From NCBI GenBank assembly GCA_015680685.1, contig MNCI01022355.1, positions 711,075 through 768,605 on the forward strand: a stretch of 57,531 nt of DNA, read 5' to 3'. Positions 11,446-22,269 of the stretch are shown here, piece after piece. Below the pieces are notes generated by a model. It was given only the letters and a program-made list of their open reading frames with translations, searched no databases and was not told where the DNA came from. Every line of letters begins with the position of its first letter. Position 1 is the first letter of the stretch. The position numbers and the translations under genes are program-made. The stretch is from Gnetum montanum (lineage: Eukaryota > Streptophyta > Gnetopsida > Gnetales > Gnetaceae).

Positions 11446-12208
11446 TGATGGCGCGCGATATCGCATGGGCTGTAATATTGCAGTGCACCACAAAATCTAT
11501 AAATAAGAGGCGACTCTCTCTTGTTTTTCATTCTAGGCCTAGACCATAGGGAAACTCTAGCAGTTTGATCTCTCCAGAGATAGAATATTTTCCATGTGCC
11601 CGCAGTAGGAGCTCCAAAGTGAATGGATCTTTATTTGAGCAAACATTGTACCTAAACACAAGTTTGTGTATGCCAATAAAGACGAACTTCTTGGATAAAC
11701 CTTGCAGTGCATGGAATAGGCTAATTAGGACTTTATTTATTGTTTTTCATTTAATGATTTATTAGTAATTAAATATCTCTTAACCCTTCTCTCCTAGTTA
11801 AGTGCCTCAGTACGACCGCTTCGAGCACGTGCGTTACGCATGGTGATCCCAGCAATGATTAGCGTTTGGTAGCCACGGTTGCAATGGTTTAGGGTGTGCA
11901 TGGTAAGTAGGAACAGATGCTGAAGCTAGGTTAATTAAGGCTTAGTTATTTAGTTTAAGTTAGTTAATTAGTTCTTCAACCCTTCACCTCACTAGCATAG
12001 GAGATAAAATAGAAAAGCTATAAAAATCATATACCTCAAACTTACTTAACCATACACTGTGACAACTACAAGTCTGGGAAGATAACAAATAATTAACCTT
12101 AAGTGTTCCATGAGGCATGTAGTCACTTAGTTTGTAGAGTTTGATTGGATCGTGCGTGTTACACTCGTATTTGTATGGTTGAGTGTAGGGGTACCTCGCC
12201 AATCATCA
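11446..12208 (+). mobile_element. 3' LTR of Element 2
   Basis: Starts TGATGGCGCGCGATATCGC, ends AATCATCA. It aligns with the 5' LTR throughout, with scattered transitions and one fewer GATATCGC unit in U3. TATA-type CTATAAATAAGAGG occurs near 11,498. Confidence 0.88.
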
Positions 12209-12213
12209 ATAGG
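12209..12213 (+). repeat. Target site duplication, right copy
   Basis: ATAGG after the 3' LTR; the Element 1 gag sequence (CAACCAGATCCATATGG) resumes directly. Confidence 0.9.
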
Positions 12214-13173
12214 CAACCAGATCCATATGGGTATTACATTCAATAACCACTGTTTCTATGTGACTCTTCCAGTCATGTTTCTTCTTTTCAACATTACTAC
12301 TATGCTCCTAAATACTATAGAGCTCATTCTTCACAGTCTAGAAGAGATGCCACATTTCATCCTTATCCTCCTCCTATTCCTATAGTTGTTCCTCCATCCT
12401 TAATTAAACTACCTTTTGATCCATCTATGCAAGATGAACTTCTAGCCTAGTCATAGCAATGTAATGCTATCAGGGCCATTAATCTATAACCAGTTCATTA
12501 ACTAAGGTTTTAGAACCTTGTGCTCATAAAAGACCCTTCTTCCAACCCAATAGCCCTACCAAGCCCTCATACACTCAAGTAGCTAGTCACCATACTCCTA
12601 TCTCATCCTTTGCAAATGATTCCATCAGATCCCCTTCAAACCAAATGTTATCCAAAATCCATACTATTATGCTCACTCATGTCATATCTAATTGGATCTA
12701 AGCTAGCAACCTTCCCAATAAATTATCTTATCCTAGGAGTCCTCTTATCTATCTATAGATTGCTAGGAATGAACCATGTAAATATTTTCTTGATTCAGGT
12801 TCTGGTTTGAACTTGATATCTCATGAGATGTATACTAACTAAAACTTGTTACCTCTTAAGAAGAGTAATGTCATATTGGAATTGACAAACCAGTCCATCA
12901 CTATTCAATTAGGACTAGTTGAAGACATTGTACCATTTTGTCTATGGGTGGTCTTCTCCTACCAATTTTCTAGTAATCAAGGTTGAGAGTTGTAAGAAGA
13001 ACTTCCCAATCATTATGGGAAGGGCATGGTTAAGCACTATAGATGTAAGAATGGGCATCAAAGATCTTTCCTTAGAAATATCTAAAGAAAATGCATTTGG
13101 AAAGATCAAGAAGATACGAGTTCCATGCATCATGTATAATGATCCCAAGTACAATTATGAGCAAAAACTTTAG
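12214..13173 (+). pseudogene. Gag end and protease pseudogene of Element 1
   Basis: Continuation of the gene split by Element 2. The Pro-rich Gag tail (to about 12,450) parallels 8180-8420 of Element 2. The protease active-site loop near 12,790 reads FLDSGSGLNLIS, so the catalytic D-S-G is preserved in this copy. A frameshift occurs near 12,950. The downstream half is open at 12,919-13,173, with NFPIIMGRAWLSTIDVRMGI. The cleaved enzyme would process Gag-Pol; this copy is inactive because of stops and frameshift. Confidence 0.75.
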
Positions 13174-13379
13174 GCAGTGAAATGAGCATCTATTTTTGCA
13201 TGTAAGTAGTATGCACATGAGGAAAATATTCAAAGGTGTTTGTATGCATTAGCCATAAAAAATAGGGTACCCAATGTTTGATCACTAATTCTAACAGTAG
13301 CATAATGTGCATGGAACCTATTGAGAGCCTGACATGCGCATATGTCATAGATATGGATGAACTAGAGCAAGTTCATAAC

Positions 13380-14810
13380 CAACTCTCTGATCATGAAAAT
13401 GTTGATACCAATTAGGAAGAGGTGGAGATCCCTAAGAATTTTTAAAAAGTGCCCTTAGAGTTGAAAACTATACTTGCTAGCCTGGAACATGCATTCTTAA
13501 AAAATGGTAAGTCGATCATACTCAATGCCAAACTTGCTCCTGGGTAGAAAGAAAAACTGTTGAAAGTGGTCACACAATGGCTAACAACCTTTGCTTGGTC
13601 ATATCCTGAACTTACTGAAATTGATCCACAACTATTCTAGCACCACATTTACATCGACAATTAAACCCAAAATTAAAGAAACTCATCAAAGAAAAGATCG
13701 AGAAACTCCTTGAGGTAGGGTTCTTCTATCCCATTGTGGATAGCAAGTGGGTCAACCCACTCATCATAGTGCCAAAGAGACATGGAAAATGGTGGGTTTG
13801 TATAACTTTAAGTTGTTAAACATGGAAACATTCAAAGCTCATTTTTCATTATCATTCATTGATCAAGTGTTGAACACCATATCTGGGCATTGTTATTGCA
13901 CTAAAAGACTAGGCCAAAACAACATTCACATGATCCTAGGGGATCTTTGCAAATCTCAAGATGCCTTTTCATCTATGCAATGCTCATGGCACTTTTCAAT
14001 GCATGGTCTAAGCATCTTTCAATAGAAAATAGGTGGCAAAGTGCGAGTCTTCATGGATGACTTCTCCACTTATGGAACTACATTCAAGCAAGCCTTGGAC
14101 CACTTTGAGCAAGTACTAAAACGATGTATGAAAATAACTCTATGGCTCAATTGGTAAAAGGACCATCTCATGGTCTAAGAGAGCATTATATTGGGGCACT
14201 AAATTTCATAAGAAGGGATTTAGGTAAACACCAGAAAGATAAGGGTCATACAAAGAGTCACTTATCAACAAAAAATTATCAAAGATGTTTGGTCATTCCT
14301 TAGACACACTGGCTACTACCAATTATTCATAGAGAATTTATCTAAGATAGTGAAACCATTGGTCAAGCTAACAAAGAAAGATGTTCCCTTCATTTGGACC
14401 AAGAAATGTAAGAATGAATTCCAAAGTCTCAAGCATAATCTCATAGAGAGTCCAATTCTATGAGTACTTGATTGGTCTAGACCATTCCATATCATGATAG
14501 ATGCATCTAACTATGCCTTGGGAGTTGTGCTTATGCAGTTGGATAATAAGAAACATTCATATTACATCCACTATGCAAGTTGAAGCATTGTGGGTGCACA
14601 TTTGAATTACACCACCATAGAGAAAGAGTTGATGCCAGTGGTATATACTCTAGAAAAGTTTAGTTACTATGTGTTTGAATATAAAGTGTTTATGCACACT
14701 GATAATAGTGCCATCCACTTCCTCATGGATAAACCAATGGTGAGTCCCCATGTTATACGATGGCTAGTGATCTTGTAGGAATTCAATCTTACAATGATAA
14801 TTAAAAAGAG
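13380..14810 (+). pseudogene. Reverse transcriptase and RNase H pseudogene of Element 1
   Basis: RT begins with the linker around 13,680-13,780 (KEKIEKLLEVGF, then WVNPLIIVPKRHGKW, a typical Ty3/gypsy start). The catalytic box near 14,048 reads VFMDDFST, an FMDD form of YxDD. A thumb-like segment near 14,290 includes SFLRHTGYYQLFIENLSK. RNase H starts near 14,495 (IMIDASNYALGVVL, first catalytic Asp) and has TTIEKELMPVVYTLEKF and HTDNSAIHFLMDKP at about 14,610-14,740. At least eight stops and several frameshifts interrupt it, many of them TAG. Ty3/gypsy order and Athila-like wording. Confidence 0.82.
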
Positions 14811-16260
14811 ACTAAGAATGTGGTTGCTGATCACTTGTTTTGGTTGTGATAGGAGAACAAAGAGTAGGAAAGTCCACTATTTGATCTATTTCTTAATGAA
14901 CTCCTCTTTACTAGGGCTATAACTAAATAAGTGCCTCCATAACCAAAATGGTATAATGGAATCCTCACTTATCTTCTCACTTAGGAGATGCCACAAGATT
15001 TGAATCACATAAAGAAATAACAATTTCTTAATTGGGCTAAGCACTTCATGGAAATCAATAGACATCTTTACAAGGTGTGTGCTAATGGCCTAGTTCATTG
15101 GTGTGTACATGATGTAGATCAATTATGCTTTCTTGAGGATGCTCATGAAGGCCTTTATCAAAGCCACTATGCTAGGAGATGTACTACCATAAAAATCTTG
15201 ATGGTCGGATACTATTGGTCCATAATCCTTAGGGATGCCCACAAATTTTTCTGATCCTATGAGTGTTGTCAACGAGATGGTGGGATGACCACACAAATGG
15301 AGGATCCTCAATAGTGGATTCAACTATTAGGGTCATTTAATATATGGGGCATTGACTTCATGGGTCCCATCACATCCATGTCCAATGGAACGACATATAT
15401 AATCATCGCCATTGACTACTATGCCAAGTGGGAAAAAGTAGTAACTATCATCGACTATACATCATTCACTACTACTTAATTTGTACAACAAAATGTTGTG
15501 AATAGGTTTGGGGTGCCACATGCACTTATTTCTGATAATAAAACCCATTTCACAAGTGCTACTTTTTGAAAACTCATACAACCTTTGGGGGTTGAACATA
15601 AATTAACAACACCCTATCACCCCTAAGCCAATGGACAAGTAGAGGTAACTAATAAGGAGATCACAAAAATTCTAATAAGAACTATTAGCAAATATAAAAG
15701 AGACAAGAGCACAAAACTCAATGATTTCCTTTGGGCCTACCACTCAACATGGAAACTCCCTATTAGCTACTATGCCTATGAGTTGGTGTATGAAAAACTT
15801 CCAATAATCCCAATTCAATCCAAACTCTATACACTATCAACTACCTATGACTTGGACCTTGACCTAAGTTTCCACAAAATGAAAGACTAATCAACCTAAA
15901 TGTACTAGAAAAAAATTAATTAGTATCCCTATCCTTGAATGAACTACATAAATCATTTAGCAAACAATGACATGATCTTAGAATATAGAAAGAGAAATTT
16001 CAACTAGAAGATAAGGTTCTCTATTGGAATCCCACACATGTTTTTCAAAAAAGCAAATTTCAAACATTGTGGAAGGGGTCTTATATAATTGAGGAAACAT
16101 TTCCTTCTAGGACCATGACCATATACAAACTTGAAAGCCCAAATAAGAAGTAATTAGTGATCATCCAACAGATAAAGTCTTTCCACAAGCCCAAGCAAGC
16201 TAATGCAACAAATACCTCAATGGATGGACAATCACACTCAATTTTTAGATCTTCTCCTTC
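14811..16260 (+). pseudogene. Integrase pseudogene of Element 1
   Basis: The N-terminal HHCC zinc finger lies at about 15,040-15,280 (histidines in EDAHEGLYQSHYARR, cysteines in YECCQRDG). The catalytic core shows GIDFMGP (first Asp, about 15,350), ALISDNKTHF (second Asp, about 15,525) and GQVEVTNKEI (Glu, about 15,630). A C-terminal segment to about 16,250 includes ETFPSRTMTIYKLESPN. All three D,D-E residues remain, but the frame has many stops. The end is marked by the PPT-like motif at 16,267. A matching tail in Element B (52,277-52,386) lets the two be aligned. Confidence 0.82.
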
Positions 16261-16266
16261 TAACTC

Positions 16267-16282
16267 AGTCATGGGGGAGATG
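16267..16282 (+). other. Internal PPT-like motif of Element 1
   Basis: AGTCATGGGGGAGATG just after the integrase remnant, about 5 kb upstream of the real PPT. Confidence 0.6.
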
Positions 16283-17834
16283 TACATCTATACTAATCAT
16301 CTACATGGCTCTTTAGTTTTTCTACTTTTTGTTTTACACATTTTTTTCTTTGCAAATTATTCATTTTACACCTTTTCAATTTTTAAAATTTTTCCTATTA
16401 TATACCATTTTTTGTTTTACACCATCATTAGTGCACTTAAATTTTTCTTGAATATTTTACACTTTCCTATATATTTTCATTTATTTTAGTGTGATTTTTT
16501 AATTTTTGTTAATAAACGTGCTTTGTGCCAATAGGAAATAGTGGTGTTATAGCTGTTGCTAATGGTGGTTTGTGCTTAATGTTTTGTTTGCTAATGTCTA
16601 GTTCCTACGTTGAATTTTTATACCAATGACTAAGACAAGGTTTCTATTTCATGGAACAAGCAATAAGCCCACGACATCATCCATTCACAAACTCTATGAT
16701 TTTCCTTGTTTTGAAAATTTAAGGTTCCTTTCATTAAATAAACTTTTAATAAATTTGTAACCTTGGTAGTTTCTAAAATTCAGAAAGATTCAAAGGTTTG
16801 CATAGGGTGTGACTTCAAGGCGACTCAATACTCTTTGTACTCTTCTACATGCTTGGGTGCATGAGTGTTCTTAGAGACTTCTTACTATCCTATGTTGACC
16901 AATAATAAGAAGTCAGATAAAGTCTTTACATGGTGTGGTTTCCATTCAAAAAGATTAAAAGAAAAGAAAATAAATAAATAAAATAAAAATAAAAAAAACA
17001 TGATGAAAATTTAAAGCACACCCCTTAGACAAATAAATAGGCTACAAGCACTAGTTATCGGACTAGAAAGACATGTTACCCACTCCTAAAGATCCCCTCT
17101 AACTAAAGCCCTTTCTAATTTCTTGGTTCTCTTTCCTACTTCTTTAGGAATGGTGGTTATTCTATGGGAGCACTCTTATGTCTTGATGGGGTCAATTGAT
17201 CTTGAAGTGCTAATACAAAGTCACTGAAAGTGGTTGGTTTTTGTCTAGACTAAGGATGGATCTTCTTAGGTCATTTCAAACACAAATCCACAAGTAAATT
17301 CTTATGATCTTAATTCAGAATTCCATTCCATCTTCTCCATCATCCATCCATGATACTTGTAACTCACCTCACTTCTAGTCACCATGTTTTTGTTTGGTAT
17401 CTTCATCTAACATATTTGAATTCTTAGGTAAACTCTTTTAGGTTTTGGTCCTTAACTCCCATCAACCATTAATCACCTATGGGGCCAACAGACTCCTTAA
17501 GTTGAGGTTATGCAAGGGTAAAAAAGGCATGTGCTTGATATGGGTAGAAGTCATTTGCATATCTCTTAGTTAGGTTTATTAAGCACCTTATCCTTAGGCA
17601 TTCTTGCAATCAAAATCTTTGGTACACACATCTTTTGCATCCAACCATGTGCTCCTTTACATATTTTCTTTCATTGACACATTTTCTATTAAATTTTTGA
17701 ATTTTTAAACTTTCAAAGATCCTCTTCAATGATTTCATCGTATTCTTGGCTTTTCTATGACTCCATGAATCCTAAATTCATTCCAAAATTCCTTATATTT
17801 TTTGAGATATTCAAAGTTTAAAATTTTGTTTACA
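16283..17834 (+). other. Noncoding spacer of Element 1 after integrase
   Basis: T-rich DNA homologous to 9440-10,888 of Element 2 (TTTTACACATTTTT units, GGGTGTGACTTCAAGG near 16,807, an A-rich tract near 16,960-17,000). No gene is supported; the open stretch 16,157-16,489 is low complexity. Confidence 0.55.
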
Positions 17835-17935
17835 GACCCTGTAAATGAGGCCCCATCAACAGAGCACCTACATATATGAGGCCCCATATAAGCAGCCCTA
17901 TCGATGTAGCACAAAAATAGTATAAATATGCATGA
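17835..17935 (+). promoter_or_regulatory. Internal promoter-like region before the extra ORF of Element 1
   Basis: TATAAATA at 17,921-17,928 is preceded by GAGGCCCCATCAAC, GAGGCCCCATATAAGC and CTATCGATGTAGC. These resemble the CATCGA(T/C) and GGCCCCAT words of this element's own LTR U3 (about 21,330-21,475). The following 5' UTR-like stretch is also similar to the one in Element B near 50,690 (AGTATAAATATG, then TTTTCAC). Function is inferred. Confidence 0.5.
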
Positions 17936-18362
17936 CCCCTCTTAGAAATTTTCACATTTTCTCACAAATACCAAGGGATTTTTTCAAATTTTTAGAGCCT
18001 AGAACCTTCCAAAGCCCATAACTTCCTAACTATTTATCCAGATCACTCCATTCTTCAACCCTATAGCTCCCAGACATAAGCTCTTAGTCATGTGGATCAC
18101 AAATGTGTCATTTTTTATAGAATGTTTTTCACCATTTTTCTAACTCCCACCAAGGTTTAACTAAGAAATCAACATTTGAACAACAAATTACAAGAGTTAA
18201 ACTTTTCTAACAAGCTCCAATGACATTTATAATGAAAAAATTAATAAAATAATCAATCTACCATGGTCCAAATTTAGCCAAGTGTCACTAATTAACAAGA
18301 TAAGTTATTCAAAAATTTCAAGTTACACATTATATCTACTAATCCATGGATGTGTTGTGAGC

Positions 18363-21093
18363 ATGGATGGTACTGAAAGACAAACATACATAGGAAGGAG
18401 GACCATTTCAACCAAGGAAGAAATGACCTAGAATGGGAAGGAGCCAAGAACTAGCCCAAGAAGAACCAATCGCAATCCATGCCATAGGTCCTCTTAGGGA
18501 AGAGGCCAAAGTGAATATATTCGCCAAATTTTATAACTAGCAGTAACAAAACATTCCCACCGAGATGAGGCACTAGCCTAGCAAGCGAACCTTGAGGTGG
18601 CCTTGACGAAAGCCTACCTAAGTCAAATTAGATCAAGGAAGGTCCAAAAAATAATGCTTCAAGAGTTAAACTTTGGCTTTTCTCTAGAGTAAGAACCTAA
18701 GGAGGTACAGGACCAACTAAAGACCTCTCCCATGTGGCCAATTATCACTTCCAATAGGATGTGGTACATGGGAGAGACATTCTTATTTTGGAACAATAAA
18801 CAGGTTGGTTCAATGATCAAAATCAAGGATATTTTAATGTCCTACTTGGTACAGGCCATTACTAAATTGCTTGGGTTGCCAAAAATTGGGACAAACCTCA
18901 CTAAGATTCTAATATAGGTAGACCCTAGCATAAAAAATGAATGGGTTTTATGATTCTATGGTGTCAACTACAAGGAGTATGATGCACTTACACTGGTAGA
19001 AATAATTTATTACAAGATTGTAGCCTTTCACCTAAACCCCATAGTGAGGCCCAGTAAGATCATGGCCTTTTCTACCTATGCATGCATTTCTCTAAGTGGG
19101 AGATTCCCTATCAACCTACCACAATTGATCTACCTAGAGATAAAGAAGCAATTCAAAGAGAATGAACATGGAAGGAAGGCACTCACCCTCCCATGCCTTA
19201 TCAGAAACCTCTATCAAAAGGGAGGGATAATACACTATAAAAATGATGTTGTCTGACATGCTCCGACTGCTAATTTGATGGAGATGATGAAGGACAAATC
19301 ACCTATAACAACTATTCAAGAAGAGAAGCAATAGCCACCACCTTTACCCACCACTTAGAACATAGTTCCAAACATTACTACAACATCCTAATGGTTGTGT
19401 GAGTATCATGAATGGCTTGAGAGAGCAAGAGAAATGAGTAAGCATGAGTGGTGAAGACCCATTTGTATACTAGCCAATGATGAGTCATCAAATGAGGTGG
19501 CCTGAATAGTTAGCCTAATGGAAGGAGGTGGATCCATTAGTTAGCCTAATGGAAGGATGTGAGGAGGCAATAGTACTAGTGATGTACCACAAAGGATGGG
19601 CAATAGCAACAAAGGTGGTTACTGACAAAATTTTTGAAATACTCAATGTATCTATGACATTTGTACCTGATGCCATTACACTTAAAGATGTGTAGATATC
19701 CATAGGAACCATAAGGGGTAGATTAAGTGCAATACAACATAAAGACCTATTGGACCGGCTAGTGGAAACTGAGCAACTACTTATAGATGTCTTTGGTCTT
19801 CTAAATAAGATTACTACAACCTAATTGAAGCTACTAGAGGCAAGGGGAAAAAATATTATTTTGGAAGGGTAACTAAAAATAGATAAGGAGATAAATGAAT
19901 TCTTGGCCACTGAAGTTGCTAAATTAGAAGCCCATATTATTGACCCTACATTTCTCAACTTAGCATTAACAAGAGATGAAGCTCTTAAATAGCTTCATAC
20001 TAGACTGAAGGGGGTTGAGGATGTGATGGAGATGGTAGTGTTTTACCAATCCTTGGTAGAGGCTACCTAGCATAAAATTTAGAAGGCCTTGAATCTAATC
20101 CATTAGGAGAATGTACAACTGACCATAGAGAACCATCACCTACAAAATGTTGATGAGCATAAACAAAAGTTGACCAAGTTTTATCCATCAATAGCAAGAG
20201 CAACAAGCTAGAGTAAACATAGAGCTAAGGCGGTTGGTAGCTAAAAACATAAACCTCTCCATGGAGGAGGTCCATGTGCTCCACCAAAAGACTACAATAG
20301 AGGTAGCCACCTAGAAATCAAAGGATCTCAAATTTGAAAGAGTCAAGGATGACTAGAGAGACCAGGTCAACCTACAGAAAGAAGTAAATGAGAAACATAT
20401 TCAGATGACAAACAAAAGATTAAAAATGACCCTTCGACAACTCCAACATGGATGCAAATTATGGCAGCCCATCATTGATGAGATTGACTTATACAATAAA
20501 GTATAAATTTGCCTAAAGGAGTTGCAGATAGAGAAAATGATTAAATACATGAAGCTCACTAATCTCTGATACATAAACCTAGCTATGTTTAGTTGGAAAA
20601 GTAGGTGGCCAGCTTGTACTTATTGTATGAGGCTAAGTTCAAGCATCAAAAGGACATTAAGAAAACGTTTATAGTGGCACATTCTAAACTCAAGGTTCTC
20701 AAGGGAAAATACACTAATCAAAGATTCACCATCAAGAACTTGGTCAAAAGAATGAATGACTACCAAGAGCTATAGAAAGAAATAAAGGTGTTCAATGTCA
20801 AATTCAAACAATTCGCTCCCTAGTTTTTCAATGCTAAGGAGTTGTTCCTTGTAATGCCTTGTCCATGGGATATCCCCATTACAATCCACATTGGTGATGT
20901 TACATGGACTTTGAATGATCCCTAGAGCAAGGAGAAGAACATGAAGGCACTACTAGATGCCTTTCACCTTCCACTAGAGGTTGCAACCCTAGCAAAATAG
21001 GCACAGCTACCTTAGCCACCACACATGCCCAAAGTTGACAAAGATCCTTTATAACCTCAGGAACCTCCACTACCTAGGACTATTTGATCTTCT
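18363..21093 (+). pseudogene. Extra ORF of Element 1: unknown protein, putative plant transposon domain plus coiled coil
   Basis: From ATG 18,363 the frame can be followed through TAG and TAA stops. The N-terminal part includes ANLEVALTKAYLSQIRSR and SPMWPIITSNRMWYMGETF (18,732). A globular region at 19,044-19,256 reads SGRFPINLPQLIYLEIKKQF and TLPCLIRNLYQKGGI, which recalls the 'putative plant transposon protein' family (PF20167) in pattern only. The second half (about 19,560-20,830) is rich in Glu, Lys, Leu and Gln and is probably coiled coil. The tail is Pro-rich (EPPLPRTI). Related copies: 47,755-50,460 and 53,555-56,193, both minus. It occupies the env position after integrase; its function is not known. 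Confidence 0.65.
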
Positions 21094-21232
21094 TAATTGC
21101 TTTCCTGCCATCAAAGTATGTGCTCTCAAATTTCTAGTAATCATTTCATGATGTTCAATTTTGTGTCATGAACATCATAATTTTTATAATGTGTTAATTT
21201 GTACACTTAGGAACTCAGTTTTGTTATGTTAA

Positions 21233-21286
21233 GAGTCAGTCAATAATCCCATACCTCCCCCAATTTTATAAAGGAACTAAAGGATT
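21233..21286 (+). other. Conserved pre-PPT motif, Element 1
   Basis: TCAATAATCCCATACCTCCC followed by AATTTTATAAAGGAACT; counterpart of 11,372-11,416. Confidence 0.6.
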
Positions 21287-21296
21287 AGTTTTCATC

Positions 21297-21310
21297 TAGT
21301 TGTGGGGGTA
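21297..21310 (+). other. Polypurine tract of Element 1
   Basis: TAGTTGTGGGGGTA immediately before the 3' LTR (TGATGAAC). Confidence 0.75.
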
Positions 21311-22269
21311 TGATGAACTATTAAAATGTTGCATTGATAAGCCCTCATTGATGTGGCCTCATCAATGGGCCTTAATCAATGCAGCCGCATCTACATGGTG
21401 TTTCCCCATCAACGAGGTCACATCGATGTAGCATTTACAATGTCTAAGGGACCCTAGCGATGCAACTCCATAATAAAATCTATAAATATGTAGTCACCAA
21501 CCTTGTTTATGGGAGTCAATTCATAGTTGTAGTAGAGCTCTTACAGTTTTCTCATTTGAGAGTTAGAATATTTCTCTTTAAGTGCCCACAACAAGAGTCA
21601 AAAAGTGTATGGATCTTTATTTCAGCATTGTTGTACCTGAACACACTAGTGTGAACAGCAATAAAGATGAGCCTTTTGATCAAACCTTGTAGCGCTTACA
21701 ATAGATTAATGATTTATTTATGCATTTACTATTTTTCTTAATTATGTAATTAATTAAGATAAATAGATTTTGATTGATTAGTTAATTAATTAAGCTAAAT
21801 AAATTAAACACATAAGTATGATCACTTTGAACATAAACACATATTGACTTGGTAATCCTAACAGTGTTGTTGCTTGGTTCACCTAGTAGCATAGTGCTTA
21901 GTAATCCTAGTAGTGGATATGTGGGTTTAGGATGTGTACAGAAAGCAAAACCAAATACTTATGTTAGGATTAGTTATAGATTAGTTCATTAGTTAAATTA
22001 TATTAGTTATTAAATTACTTCACTTCTCTATTTTTAAGCACCAAGAACATAAAATATAAAATAATAAAAATCATATGCCTTAATTACACTTAATGATACC
22101 TTTGTACATCACAAGTGTAATTGGGAAGACAATGAATGACTATTAGGGTAAAGCTCACTTCCTAGAAGCTAGTGTATTGAAAGACATAGAGTCCATGGAA
22201 TTCGATCGAATCGTGCATGAATTCTTAGTGATTCATATGGTTGAGCATAGGGGTACTTACCACTTATCA
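21311..22269 (+). mobile_element. 3' LTR of Element 1
   Basis: Starts TGATGAAC, ends CACTTATCA. It aligns with 2146-3067 along its length, including the shared TTAATTAATTAAG duplication near 21,790. U3 has repeated CATTGATG, CATCAATGGGCC and CATCGATGTAGC words, then CTATAAATATG. The sequence right of it is a different (copia) element. Confidence 0.8.

Larger units (their letters stand above)
5209..12208 (+). mobile_element. Element 2: nested Athila-like element without RT, RNase H or integrase
   Basis: A structurally complete 7.0-kb insertion: 783-bp 5' LTR, perfect PBS, gag, protease, about 2 kb of noncoding DNA, PPT and 763-bp 3' LTR, bounded by the duplication ATAGG. No RT, RNase H or integrase sequence exists between protease and the 3' noncoding region; compared with Element 1 the protease region passes straight to the post-integrase sequence. 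It would have needed pol from another element. Gag and protease frames carry nonsense changes. Host sequence on both sides rejoins as Element 1 gag. Confidence 0.9.
2146..22269 (+). mobile_element. Element 1: Athila-like Ty3/gypsy retrotransposon carrying a nested element
   Basis: Order: 5' LTR, tRNA-Asp PBS, gag, protease, RT, RNase H, integrase, noncoding spacer, internal promoter-like region, extra ORF, PPT, 3' LTR. This order of pol domains defines Ty3/gypsy, and the PBS and integrase resemble the Athila lineage. Element 2 (7.0 kb) sits inside gag, so the element proper is about 13.1 kb. Its two LTRs share a TTAATTAATTAAG duplication absent from the LTR at 1224-2145, which pairs them. The 5-bp flanks (ATCCT left, AAGAC right) do not match, so the ends have been rearranged. 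All frames are broken; it is dead. Confidence 0.8.
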
